Source of the DNA: Apus apus
Taxonomy: Eukaryota; Chordata; Aves; Apodiformes; Apodidae
Length of the DNA stretch: 64,000 nucleotides
Direction: 5' to 3'
Assembly: GCF_020740795.1 (NCBI RefSeq)
Contig: NC_067282.1
Coordinates: forward strand, 54,815,290-54,879,289
Shown here: piece after piece, positions 1 through 12,900 of the stretch
Layout: the number at the start of each line of letters is the position of its first letter
Position numbering within the stretch: the first letter of the stretch is position 1
Notes under the pieces: generated by a model
Told to the model about the DNA's origin: nothing
Database searches by the model: none
Seen by the model: only the letters and a program-made list of their open reading frames with translations
Program-made: the position numbers and the translations under genes

Positions 1-3000
1 ATTAGAAACAAAAGGGAACATTACCTTCTCAGGCTTAGTGTTAGCTGAGATTTTAATTGTTCTCGTCTTCTGTGTTATCAATCATAATGTCACTTTCTCT
101 GCTTCAGGTTTCAACAAGCTCTATGTTTTATTGTGAAGCTTGATATTCTCCAGTAAGAAATACATAATCTGATACTTAAAAACAGTATGAAAGAATATTT
201 TGAACTTTTAGTGTAAAATACCAGGCAATACCTCTTTTCACTGCCTGTAGTAGGGATCAATAACCTACATAATTGCCTACCACCTTAGTGGAACAATGAG
301 GAGTAATTCCAGGAGTTATGTAATATTTCACAACAACACAGATTAATTAGATTTAACCATATGTTTATTGCTACCCTCATATTTACTCTGTCAGGAATTC
401 TTTGCACTACTTTCTATTAAGTATGATTTGGGTTTGTATTTGGGGCTATGGAGACTTTTGACAAAGCAATATTATCCAGTTCTAATAATTAAGCCAGACT
501 TGGTACTTGGATGAGAAGTTTCAATATGATTATCTACCTGATTGTTTTATTCAATCCTGTAAAACTTCTGTCAGCTGCTTCAAAGAGGACTTTGGAATAC
601 TGTAAGGAACAGGAATATTTTAAAAACAAAATTTAAACTCTTGCAGAATATTTTTTTAAGCACTATTTGATAGCAGATGAAAGGATGATCTTCATTTCAC
701 AAGTGCAACATGCTAATGCACCAAGGGCAATGACACTTACTGTTCAACCCACAATATCAGTGTATTCCAAATCATATCGGAGAGTGCACATTCATGGCTG
801 CATTCATAACAACACTGCTCGTATTTGTGGTTGTATTTTCATTCTTATGAGTCAGTAAGATATTTCCACATCTCCGTCACCTGGAAAGAAATGGGGTTCT
901 CTGTACTCCGAGTTAAGCAAGAACGGTTATAATTAATTTATTTTATTAATGAATTATCTCATCTGACTTCTTATAGGTTATTATGTCTACTTGTGGATCT
1001 CTTGAAGTGATCCCTGCTCTTCTGTAACGGATGTACTGAAGGGATATGATCTTTGTGTTATAGAGTTTGGCATATTGAATCTGAATCTTCCAAAGATTTT
1101 AATGGTTAGTGAAGGGATATAGAATCAGATGTGCTATTGCATTTCTTCAGTACAATTTCTGCATTGTTCTGTTTACTCTAGGCTGAATCAGGAACTCCTT
1201 GTGTGTTTTGGCACTATAACTTTAATGGATGTTCCATAACAGGTGGACTTCTCAGCTTCCAGTACATAAATAGGGTAACACAAAACTATTTTCAGAGTCA
1301 TCCATAATTATAAATAGATGATGCCTTCCATTAGTATAGTGATGAGGTTACAGTCAAACTGTCAAATGTTAACATGGCATTCATATTCTTTCCATGGATA
1401 GATACAAACTTCTGGTCTAAAGAGGAAAAAGAGGGTGCAAAACAGATGCATATATTCCACATCAGTCTGTTTACTTAGACTTCTTTTTCCTATTGCAATA
1501 GCTTTTTTTTTTGCTTTTTTGTTTGCTTGTTTGTGGGTTTTTTTCTCCTGAATCACTGTGAAGTCTACATTTGTCTCCTAACTGTTTCAGTCACATCCAG
1601 CAGATACAGCTAATTAAGAGCTAACCACTGGTTGGAGTTTCCCTCAGTGCTTTCCACTGATTTGTTTTTGTTTATGATGTGCTTTGTTTGCTTCATTTCT
1701 GTGATACATTTGTGCAGTCCTATTTAGCCTTTAGATCATCAAGTTATTGGAGCATCAGTGCACATGGCATGAAAAGAAATGAGTCATTCTCCCATTCCCA
1801 ATCTTTTGTTTCCTCAGCTGATTGAAGGGTTCAATAAATTACTGTGGTTCATAATGACTGTAAGAGTTAAACACTATTTTTATCTATTCAGCTGTGTTTT
1901 AAATACAGCATTGGGATCTATCATTCTGTCATGGAGAGAGGCTCTGGAAGCATTTGACAACTTCTGATCTTTCCTCCTTCACATATTCATTGGAGAGGAC
2001 GATTATGCACACAAGCAATAACTTTATGCATTAATTATTGAGACAGATATCAGGAAGACCATAACTTCATGAAAGACAATGCACAGAATTACTTTGATTT
2101 GAAGAAAAGATAAACTCAAGGGCAAAAATCGTGGGATTTGAATAACAACAGATAATTTCGTGTCCTTTCTCCTCTATCCCTTATCTAAGTTTCAAACTAG
2201 AATATCTATGTTATGAAAAGTCCCTAAGGAAGAACAGAAGTGAGCAGCAGGAGATACAGCTGTTCACTGGGTTTGTTAATGAGTTTGGGCAATGCCTGAT
2301 TGGTGCCTATTACAGGTGGTGTAATGAGATCTATCTCTCAGGGTATCAGTGGTGTTTCTTAGCATGCTGCAAGGAGTCAGCAGGGCCTTGACCCTCTAAA
2401 TTTCTGCATTTTGATATATTAGTTTCATCCTGGAAAGAAGATGGAGCTAGCCAGCATGCCTTGCCCAAATCATGCAGTGTGGATGGTGGGCTTCTAGTAC
2501 ATCCTTCTCCCCTCTTTATGGCCTTCTTGTTGACTTAATTAATCAGTGCACTCAATATATCAAACATTGCTGAGGTGGTTCCTTTATTTTCTCATGGCTG
2601 CTGGTGAATCCTGCTACTAATTCCAAGTAACTCAACGGGCTGTATTTTGGAAGCTCTTACACTCACTCTTATAATATTACATTTACAATAAATATGGAGC
2701 CCAGTTTTGATAGTCTGAAACTGAAAAGCAGAGTACTTGTTTCTGCTTTAATGAATATAACTTAACTTCTAACACTGAGGTTCTTTCTGAGGACCCTGCA
2801 CCCAACAGGGCAAGAAAAATGAGTTTTTTGAAGTGTGTCCTTTGTAGACATTGAAAATCTGTTGCTGTTTTAAAGGTAGCTGGCAAAAGCACACTTTTAA
2901 GAAATAATTTATCTGTCAGTAAAATATGTTCCCGTGTTGATTCTGGTTCTAATTTATGTGTTTGGAAAAAGCATAATCTATTAGTAAAAAAAACCACATA

Positions 3001-3424
3001 TGGCCTTTGCAAAACAGATACATAGATTCATTTTCAAAGGAGTGCTGTGTGGGGATGTTGTGTTCTATAAATATTCCATTTCCAAGACAGTTTAATAAGT
3101 TTTTTTATTAATCAGAAAGTATTGAGTGCAAATGTATATTTTGCATTTTTACCACAAGCTTTTGGGAAACTTGCTTTTGTTTTTCCCAAAAAAATATTAA
3201 TGATCTCTAATTAATCCACCAACTTTTTCTTTTCTTTCCTTCCTACAGGGACGGTATTGTAATAATTTACCTTAAAATTCTGATTTTTTTTCTGGGTAAT
3301 GGAAACCCTTGAACAATCCTAGTGACATAATAGGTCAGAAAAGGAAAAGGATTAAGATGATTTTTATTTTTTTTTTTTCTGTGAGAGTGGTCACACATTG
3401 GAAAAGCTTCTTTGGAGGTTTTTT

Positions 3425-3564
3425 GTAGTCTTCATCCTTGGAGTAATTAAAAACTAAATTGGACCCAGTTCTGGGGAGCCTGCTGTAGGTCACCTTGTGC
3501 TAAGCAGAGACATTGGAATAGGTGATCTCCAGGGGTGCCTTCCCACCTCAACTATTCTGTGATC
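3425..3564 (+). mobile_element. CR1 LINE 3' fragment, degraded
   Basis: The stretch resembles the CR1 3' end in + orientation: a 'catccttggag' start, a 'ggtgatctccag' block, then 'ccttcccacctcaac' and a terminal 'attctgtgat'. It is short and diverged, so it is an old 5'-truncated copy. CR1 is the main non-LTR retrotransposon of birds and is usually truncated at its 5' end. Confidence 0.8.
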
Positions 3565-4753
3565 CCCACTGATTGCACTGTTGCTCACTTTAGCTGAAAA
3601 GACTTTCCCACAAGGACACATACATCTGATGAATTTTGCAGCATGGCTTCATGGCAACAGTTTCATTTTCTCATCAATACAAATGAACTACTTTCAGTGA
3701 AAGACAATGTATTGCAGTCCCTTAGGAGCAGGAGGCAGCAGTACTAGACAGTTGGTCCATCTCTTTCCTAATTTGAGATGGTCTGATTTCATGGTACTAG
3801 GCTAACACCTGAAAGTAGCATTGTTCACATATTCTAATGGAAAGGAAAAGCTAAGACACTCGTGTGTGTATCTCTCTGGTTTATACATCTGATGCATCTG
3901 TGTTCCCTTTTTTCGCCTGTGTCCATGAGAACAGGAGTGTCATTTATCACTCAACTGCTCAGTAACCCGTTCCCTTGCAGGAGGCTTTGCTGCGAAAAAA
4001 GCACGGGCAGCAGGAGGAGAGCTAAAGGGGGTAGTTGTGAGAGCTGCTTCTGGGTTTCAGGTTCTGCAAGAACACATCCCTTCTTGGCTTCAGCCTTTGT
4101 GCTAACTAGTGGGGCTCTCCTTTACTGAGGTAGTTGGAGCCACAGGCATTCTGAAAATTGAGTTTATTTTCTTTAAAATTCTATCTGCAGAAGACAAATA
4201 TATGATCTGATCTTCTGCACAGCATGAGTTCCAGCCACCTCACAGTCAATATGAAGCACATCTAATCTAGGGTTTTGTATGGTATATACAGCTGTCTACG
4301 AGTTAATAAGATTCTTCAAAGACATTGCTTCATTTGGAACACAGGACATGGATCAGCTCAAAACTCTTCAGCTTTGCTCAGGGTCTGCCCTTAGTGTCTT
4401 CTACAGAAAGTCCTGAGTTTGTGTTTCATAACATGTTAGCTACACAAGTTCTAGCTCCAGACCTGAAACCGTCTTAGGGTAGCAGCATGCTTGAAGTGTT
4501 AAACTCTGGTAAGCATCTACTTTCATGCTGATAAATGAGTTTTTAATCTAGTTTTATTCGAAAAGACTGTACAGATCAGTCCTTACAGGTTTTATCTCCT
4601 TCCTAGCAGAAGGATGGGGTGAAAGTTGACATGTAATTTCTTACCCTCTAGTATGGAAGCAACAACGGAATTGCTATGTGGGGTATTTTGGGGGATACTT
4701 GTTGAAAATGACATGAAACTTCTGAGTGCCTGTTGCAGATCTGTGTGCATGTG

Positions 4754-5755
4754 TGTTCTGGTTTGGTTTGGTGGGTTTTTTGGTACTGGGGGAAAGGCCC
4801 CAGGAGTGGCTCCTGTAAGAAGCTGAGAAGCTCCCTCTGCTCCAAACACAGCCAAGGAGCCATTAGAGGGACAATAGATGCACCTCAGCGATTAACATAC
4901 AAAAGAACAGCTATAACACCTGAGCAGAGCTAGGAGATGGGGAGAAGCGGTGCAGGGGAAGACGAGCGGTGCTGGTGGTTGGTGAGGAAGAAGGGGAAGA
5001 AGGTGCCCAAGCAGAAGTTTCCCTGCAACCCATGGCGAGATGGCAGCTGTCCCCCTGCACTCATGGAGGAACATGGTGGAACATTCCCTGAAGGTGCCAG
5101 GAGGGGTGAACTTGGCCAGTGGACTTGGATTTTGTGGCCAGAGGATTTGCTGCCTGTGGACTCTGATTGCGCAGCTTTGGAAGACCCCGGTGCCAGGGGA
5201 GGTGGCTGTTCCCGAAGGAGCCAATGACTCTGTGGGAAGCTCAGGCTGGAGCAGCTCTGGACCTCGTGGGAAGGGCTCATGCAGGAGAGGTTCGTGGAGG
5301 ACTCTCTGCCATGGGAGGGACCCCATGGGGAAGCAGGGAAGGACTGTAAGGAATCCTTCTTCCTGAGGAGGAAGGAGCAGCAGGAACCACCAGCCTGTGA
5401 ACTGACTCTAAACCCCATCCCCTGTCCCCCTGTGCTGCTGGGGGGAAGGAGGGAGAGAAACCGGGAACAAAGTGATTTGGGGCCAGGAAGAAGGGAGGGG
5501 TGGGGTAACATATGCAAGCCCTGCTCTGTGTGTTGTCTGTGTCCTCTGTGTGTTTGATTAGTGTGAAATTAAATTATTATTTTTCCCCCAAGTTGAGTCT
5601 GTTTTGCCCGGGACCTTAATCGGTGAAGAACCCTCCTTGTCCTTTGTCTCAACCCATGAGCTTTGTCCTCCTCATCCCAGAGTGTGTGTTGGGGGAGTTG
5701 AGTGAGTGGCCACGGGGCTGGTCCTTTGTTGCCGTGTTGGGCTCAAGCCACGACA
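4754..5755 (+). mobile_element. Endogenous retrovirus solo LTR
   Basis: About 1 kb, far more GC-rich than its surroundings. It begins TGTTCTGGTTTGG and ends GGGCTCAAGCCACGACA, giving the TG...CA ends of a retroviral LTR. The terminus resembles abundant passerine ERV LTRs as I remember them. An ATTAAA polyadenylation signal at 5568-5573 is followed by a T- and C-rich stretch, consistent with the R/U5 part, so the LTR is in + orientation. The flanking five bases are atgtg on the left and gtgtg on the right, a possible target-site duplication with one mismatch. No gag, pol or env frame adjoins it, so it is a solo LTR left by recombination. Several open frames of 60-195 codons lie inside on both strands; I treat them as non-coding. 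Confidence 0.8.
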
Positions 5756-6089
5756 GTGTGATAATTGATACTGTACCTGCCATTCCAAATTTTCCTCCAT
5801 TTGGAAGCTGTTTTAATCTGATATTTTAGGATGGTGGTGGGGTTATTTTCCCTAGAATTGAATTGATCTTCAGTGTCATTATATGTCATGTAATCATGTG
5901 ATTTTGGTACAGCTTGCTGGGAAAGCTCAGCATTCGTTACTTTTTACCTTCAAGAGATACTTACATGTGTGTGCTCTTGCATGGGTTTTGTGTATAGAAG
6001 GTACCTGCATCAATACTACACTTTTTCGGATAAAGATCTTTCAGGGGAAAATGCCCGTGAAAAAAATTGCATTAAAGAAGCAGAAGCAG

Positions 6090-6342
6090 AATCATAGAGT
6101 AGTTTGGGTTGGATCAGACCTTTAAAGGTCATCTAGTCCACCCCCCCTGCCATGAGCAGGGACATCTTCAACTACATCAGGTTGCTCAGAGCCCCACCCA
6201 ACCTGACCTTGAATGTTGCCAGAGAGGGGCCATCTACCACCTCTTTGGGCAACCTAATCCAGCGTTTCAGCACCTTCATAGTAGAAAATGGCTTCCTTAA
6301 ATCTAATCTAAATTTACCCTCTTTTAGTTTTAAAGCTTGTAT
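6090..6342 (-). mobile_element. CR1 LINE fragment
   Basis: Read on + this begins 'gaatcatagagtagtttggg' and continues through 'catctagtcca', 'gagcagggacatcttc' and 'aggttgctcagagcccca', the reverse complement of the CR1 3' region. The copy is 5'-truncated and lies antisense to ITGBL1. Confidence 0.92.
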
Positions 6343-7611
6343 TATCAAAATGTCACACTCAACATGCCTCTTGACGCTTGAGTGGGGTTTGTCTGGTTTT
6401 GTATGCTGATTTTATTGGTCTTTTGAACACTGAACCTCTGCTTAGCAGTGGTGGCTTTTTTAGGATAAGCCTAGATTGTCATTCAGGTAGATACCTAAAG
6501 TGACGGAGTTTTGTGTATATTGTTTTATGTGTATTTCTTATACTGTATAAACTATTTGGTTCATAGATATTTTTCACTTGTGCAGTGAAACTTCTTAGGA
6601 AAATACATTTCTTTTTCATTAATTGCAGCTATAAATAAAATAGTGGAGAAACGGATAGAGATGGTTGTAATGTTTCCTCTTGTGATCTTTGAGACAGGGT
6701 AGATGAATGAGTCATTCATTTAAGTAGCAGTGCTGATAATGAAGGCTTCAAGGAAAGTATCAAATTCTGTCATTGTGATCATCCTGTGCTTGGGCTCCTG
6801 ATCCTGACAGCAATAATCCCAGGCTGTCCATGTCTGTTGCAACACAGCCTTCTCTGGCACTCACCCACTGCTCTTTTGCCCGCTGACCTCTTCCTGTCAT
6901 AACTTCTGACAGCCAGGCTGTTCCTGAGCAAGATGGAGAGACCCAAGGTCTGCAGCATTGATGCTCAGATGCCTGCTGTCTGGGTGGTGGGGAGGAGGCA
7001 GGGCTGCTGCTCTTGGGAGGGAAGCAAAGCACGACTGACTTGTTAAAATGAATGCTTTATTTCTGTGACTGTGTGCATCTGTGTGTTGCAAGAGTGTTTT
7101 GCATGGCACTGATGTTATAATACATGTGGTTGTTGCTTATTTTCAGATGATGTCTCCACTGCTCTTTTTCTTCTTACAACTGAGTATCAGCTTCTGCCCT
7201 TGTCTGATCTACGATTACCGCCCCCTATTACTTATGCCTCCCACTTTTTCTCACAGAAAAATAATGAGTTCTACTGATTATTTTCCTTATTTCTTCCCAC
7301 TCCCTCAGCGCCCAGCCTCACTAGCCTCCACACTCCAAGAAAGGGAAATGAAAATAGCAACACAATTACTAGCTCTCCTGTGGCAGCCTCTTGCTGCTTT
7401 CAGTGTGTTCAGTGCGCTGCCAGAACACACGTTCCTGGGGAGAAGAGTTAAAATCCAAACAGTTGCTGGGACCTTAGATTTTCCTGCAGAGGAACTTAAT
7501 AATGCCCCAGTTTTTCAGTTGCATGGATCCAGTGAGAGGAGGCTTAAATGCAATTTTCTTATGACTATAATAGCAAAGAGGAGCCATTACTGTTTGAGGG
7601 GTTTTTGGTTG

Positions 7612-7635
7612 GTTGTTGTTGTTGTTGTTGTTGTT
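7612..7635. repeat. (GTT)8 microsatellite
   Basis: Eight uninterrupted GTT units, followed by a T run. It gives the run of valines at the end of a 192-codon chance open frame. Confidence 0.95.
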
Positions 7636-9694
7636 TTTAAATTAAGTAATGCTGTTTAGTTCATTATTTCTTGATGTTAAAAACAAACAAAACAAAAGCA
7701 AATCCAAATCTTTATTAGCTTCAAAATTAGATCTTCAGAATTAATTGATTTTTTTTTTTAAGTATAACATTAAACCATTACTTTTATTTATCTGAGTAAT
7801 TTGGGGTACTTTTCTCTAAAACAGCAATAAAAGTAAATCCCACATTCATGCTGTGTTAAAGTAACTTTCATAATAATAACTAATACCAGGCCTATTTTAT
7901 TCCTCTAATAAGATGCTTACATTAAGTGTGGAGTGCTCCATCTAGGCCTGATTTCCAGCTGAAATCAGGTATGACAGAGCTTGCCAAACTCATTGAGTTT
8001 AATCTGGTTAGCAGTTATTAGGTTTTGCTGGGCATTTTTTTTGCTAAACAGAACTCTGACATTTCCTGGAAAACCACTGGGGTGGATTTTTGGTAGTCCA
8101 TCAAAGTTGTTATGAGCAAACATGGCTTTAGCATTAATTCTTGCCATGTTAAAATCATAGATGGCATCCTAGTGCTGGAAAAATGTTTCTTACCACTGGG
8201 ATTTGCTTCCTGTCTGCTCTCTTGTACCAGCTTAATGCCTCTCAGTGAGACACATGAACAACAAATGCTTCTTTAAATTTTCTGCAAAGCTGCCTGGTTC
8301 ATCTCCAGGGCTCGTGGGTACACAGGTCCAAGCTCAACAGCTGAGATCAGCTGGATCCTGCAGCTGCCAACAGATGGCCTGGAGCTCAGGGCTCAGTGGG
8401 ACTCACAAATGCCTTCTACCCCAAACATGGCAACACCTCCAGAAGCAGCAAAGCTGATGGACTTACAAGCACCAAGCTCCTGTAAGCCATCACTTCTCAT
8501 GCAAACCAAGAGCTGCCAACTCCTCTAGGTCCTTTGAGTGGAGCAGGAGTGGAGTGGAGCAGGAGCCAAGGGCCAGGAGCACCTGATTTGACAGCACACA
8601 AGCACTCCTATCAGCTGCTAAATTATACCTTGCAGCTTAAAAGGCAGTTCCCTCATGTTCTCCTTCTCCTTCTGGACAGGCTCTTTGCAAATTTCCCTGT
8701 CATGCAAGGCACAGGTTATGGGGTGGTTGATTTTTTTTCATAACACCACTCTCCATGCTGACTACTTCTAATGCACTGGTTCCTAGTGCTCTGCTCTAGG
8801 GTGCTGTGAGCCTGCTTTATTCTTGTAGACAAGAAGGTGGATTGGTAATTATTTGCCTAAATTCATGGTGAAACTTGGAAGGTGCAGCCATGCCCCGTGA
8901 TCCCTGATACCCTCTTTAATTATAATGAGTAAGCATATAGGAGCATTTTTTTTCTGAAAGAAAGATCTAGCTTGTTTGAACAGCCCAGTGGTAATACAGG
9001 CCCGCACAAGCTCTCTAACTGTGCCTCCACATGGCCCCCATGTTTTGGCCACCATTTGATCCTTTTGAGCCATGGTGGTTCCGAGGTGATTTGGTTTCAC
9101 AGTGTTAGAGGAAAGGAGGCCATACTAGAGGCAAAAAAATATTGTTCTTAAACAATAAAAATCAGCTGGCAAAGTTTTGAACCATGGTGGTTCGGGAAAT
9201 GTATTACTTTCTGTAGACTCAGCATTCTGTGAAATGATGCATGTCTTCACAGTTCAGCAAGGTGAATGTCCTGACTAATCAGAGATATGGAAATGGGGAC
9301 TGATTATTTATTATTGTGGAAAATGTGTTGGCTCTTTCCATAGATACGTCATTTTGACTTGGACAAAAGTTCTTTTGCTTTCAGAGGACAATACAGCTTT
9401 TTTCTCCACACCACTGCTTGAGCTGGCTGTTGTCTCAGAACCACTCATCCTCACCTATTTTGCATACCTTGCCTTTTTGAGATCAATCTGCCTTTTTTGC
9501 TGAGTGTCAGTATCAGGTTCTCCTATTTTTTTTTTCTTATGGTGTATCATCTAACTTTCTGTTTTCACACCATCACCCACTTATTATTCTGTGAGCTCTG
9601 GTACTTACCTGCCTCCCTTGTCTGTTCTTTAGAGATACGGGGACACCTCATTGCTCTCTACAACTACTGGAAGGGGTTTGTAGTGAGTTGAATG

Positions 9695-9992
9695 TGGGTT
9701 TCTTTTCCCAAGTAACAAGGTGATAGGATGAGAGGAAATGGCCTCAAGTTGTGCCAAGGGAAGTTAGTTTGGATATTAGGAAAAAAAAAAATTCACGAAG
9801 AGGGTTGTCAGGTACTGGAACAGGCTTCCCAGGGAAATGGTGAAGTCACCATCCCTGGAGGTATTTAAAAGATGTGTAACTGTGGTGCATAAGGACATGG
9901 TTTATTGGTGGATTTGGCAGTGCTGGATTAATAGTTGGACTTGATCTTAAGGGTCTTTTCTGACCTAAACAATTCTGTGTTTCTATGATTTT
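9695..9992 (+). mobile_element. CR1 LINE 3' fragment
   Basis: Clear CR1 sequence in the sense direction: 'ggatgagaggaaatggcctc', an A-interrupted 'ggatattaggaaaa', 'tggaacaggcttcccaggga', 'caccatccctggaggtattt', and the terminal 'ctgacctaaacaattctgtg' plus 'ttctatgat'. An A11 tract at 9781-9791 replaces the usual 'aaaaatttctt'. Confidence 0.93.
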
Positions 9993-12900
9993 CAGGCAGC
10001 TTTACTCTTTCATTCCTTTTCACATCTTCTTTTATTGATTTTTCAGAATGTGGAGCACTCCTTCATACCTAATTCTTCTCAATTATTGGATTTGCTTTTG
10101 TATCCTGACTTCATGGCTGTTTTCCTCATCTAGGGGACTGCTGTCAAAATCTTCTTTTTTGCTAGATATGCAAGTTTTCACTTTATCCGACCTTCCTTAT
10201 TCTCTCACATTGTTTCATTCCCCATCCAAATTTTACCTTCATCCTCAGCTATGGCTTTAGTCTTAGGATCTCTTCATTAGTGCAACCTGTTAAATTACAT
10301 TTTTTACACATGCATAGTCCAGAGTATGCTTACCAAAGTCTAACTAATCATAGTAGTGGTCTTCTCTCCATGTCCCATCTTCTGCTGCCTTGGCAACCAC
10401 TTAGACAACTTTTTCTACTCCTACCACTGAAAGCAAAAGCATGGAAAAGGAAAGAATAAACTCCCGGTAACCTCTCCCACCTTTAAATTAACATGAAAAC
10501 TCTTCTGTGTTTCTGCCTTCTTGACTTTATCACTGGCTATTTTTTTTCAGTGAGCTTTTGCTAAATAGGGCTAAATAAAGTAATGAAATTGGCTTTTGTA
10601 GGGTGTCTTTCACAAGCTGGGTTTATCGGAAGGGTTGAATTCTTTCTTTCCTCTCCACTGGAGTAATTTGAAGTTGCAAAGTACTGCTTCTAAAAGGCTG
10701 GAGTGGGTAGGGAGTCACATCTGTCTTCAGGTTTCTGAAATAGTGAGTGACCACTGTCTCTGGGAACACTTTGTTTCCTGTATATTCATTGCTGGGGAAC
10801 AGACAGTTTTAGTTTACAATGTGGCAGACCTGCTTAAACAAAGTATTTGGGGGAGAAAAGGCACACAAATTGCTGCAGCAGATGGCTTTGATGTATTTTC
10901 TCTACCCAGAAAGATAAAACCACTCAGTCCACTGGCTAGGTCTAGATTTTTCTTCTTAGTTGTTCTCTTATTTGACAGATTTATTTATTTATTTATTTTT
11001 GCTATAAACTGTTGCAGTGAATATTGTTTTTTCCTGGAAAGGATTGCTTTTTAGCCAGCAATTTAATTTCTGATGAATTTTTAAATATTTAATAAAGCAA
11101 TTGGTCTGTAGAAAGCACTACTTGCATTGCCTTTGTGTTCTTATGTGGTGACTGAGGAGGCTGACAAAGCAGTACTTTGTGTAATATCTATACTTATGTC
11201 CAAAACAGAAGAGGATAGATGTTTTCAATGTAGCATAGAATTCCTTACAGTACTTATCAGATTTTACAGTCTTAACAATTTATTCAGTTGTAAAAGATCG
11301 TCTTACTCTCTGATTTATATAATATACCTTAGCTTTTCTATTTTTACTTCATTTGACTTCAGAATGTTTCCCATGCTATTAAAAAATTGTCATTTTTAAA
11401 ATTTTTATTTTAATCTTAAGTTTTTTCATACATCAATCTTGATAAAATTCTAAATTTTTGAACAGTGATTTTTAAAGACAGAAAAGATTAATGATACCCT
11501 TAATCAAGAGAGATACAATATCAAGCATGTTACTGACATGTGGTCATTTTTCCTCAAAATCATGTTGACTGAAATTTTCAAGGGATTAATGACTGGTCAT
11601 GTGTTTTGAATTCTCAGTCTGCTGGAGAGCTTTTAATGCTTTCTGGGGAACATCAGACTCTTCTCTCTCTGTCTTTTGAGAGAGGACTTATAGGAAGAAT
11701 TTTAAGATATATAAACTTTCCCTGGCGCTCTCAGGAGTTTATGTTGTGTGGTAATATTGGAGTCCCTGCACTGATGTGGAAAATTCTTTCTTAGTCCCTA
11801 GTTTCCATTTGATTTCAAGCACCTCTTTTGCTCATCAGAGGTGTTTCCTCTTCTCTCCAGTGGGTGACACTGACCAAGGCTTGAGGCTCTTCCAGAGCTG
11901 CGAGCAGGCACAGAGTGGCTGGTGGGAATGTGGCTTAGGACTGAAAGCTGGTGGTAGAGAATGGGTGGGTAGCCACATGGTGAGACTCGAGTGTTTTGCA
12001 GCTCCAACTTGAGTATGCAGGTAAATCCGTTGCTTGTGACGGATTGGCAAAAAGAAGGTCAGTTACAGTCAAAGCAGAAATTTTGGCAGGAGCATATGTC
12101 CTATTGAGCAGTGATCCTTCTAGAAATGTTTGGCCTAGTGCACAATATCAACCTGATGTCTTGCTCTCAGAACTAGCAACAATAGTAAGTATAGGCAATT
12201 GTTTCAGTCTTAGGCTCTCCAAAGCAGTTGCTTGAGTTAGCTAATTACAAAAAAATAAAAATCCTTCCTTTCATTTTTTCAAATTATTGTTGCAATTGTC
12301 AGGACGCTTTGGAGCCCTGTAACATGAGGCTAGTGCACAATCTGGCCAGTTGGCCACAAAAAGGAAAAAAATGCTTACAAGTAAGAGCATTTTAACTTGG
12401 AACAACTCAGAAGATGATGCAGTTGCTAGGTAATGTCTTTCGTGTCTGGAAAAATCTTGAGGTGAAAGCTAATTGATAAGATAGATACATTGTGATGTCA
12501 TTTGTTGCCATGGTTCCTGAATTTAGCAGTCTGTTATCTGCAAATAATATTGATGGTTGCTATGCAGTTGAATCTTTTCATATTGCTGTTTTGCCATTAT
12601 AAAGCTCTTTAATCTTGGCTAAAGCTTCAAAGAGCAGAGTTTCTAGGAGTTTAAACATTCTAATAGATAGGCTTGTATTACAATCCTAAAATATCTTGAA
12701 ATTTACTGCCTAATAAACAACAGGCATCAGCAGGAAGTGAACAAGGTTAACATTTTGGTGATTAAACTTCCACAAAGTAGCTGACATTTTCTAGTAAATT
12801 AATCTGCAAATTAAATATCTCTGTGGAATTGGTGCTGTGACTCATTACATGGCAGATCATGTAAAAAAGAGGTAAGCAGTCAATCCTCTGGATGATAAGG

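Noticed and set aside
4930..5517. 195-codon - strand frame and several + strand frames
   Set aside because: They lie entirely inside the GC-rich solo LTR, where low stop-codon density produces long chance frames.
7081..7659. 192-codon open frame, the longest outside recognised repeats on +
   Set aside because: It shows no recognisable domain, its end is the translated (GTT)n microsatellite, it lies inside a large intron, and the start has no supporting context. Treated as chance.
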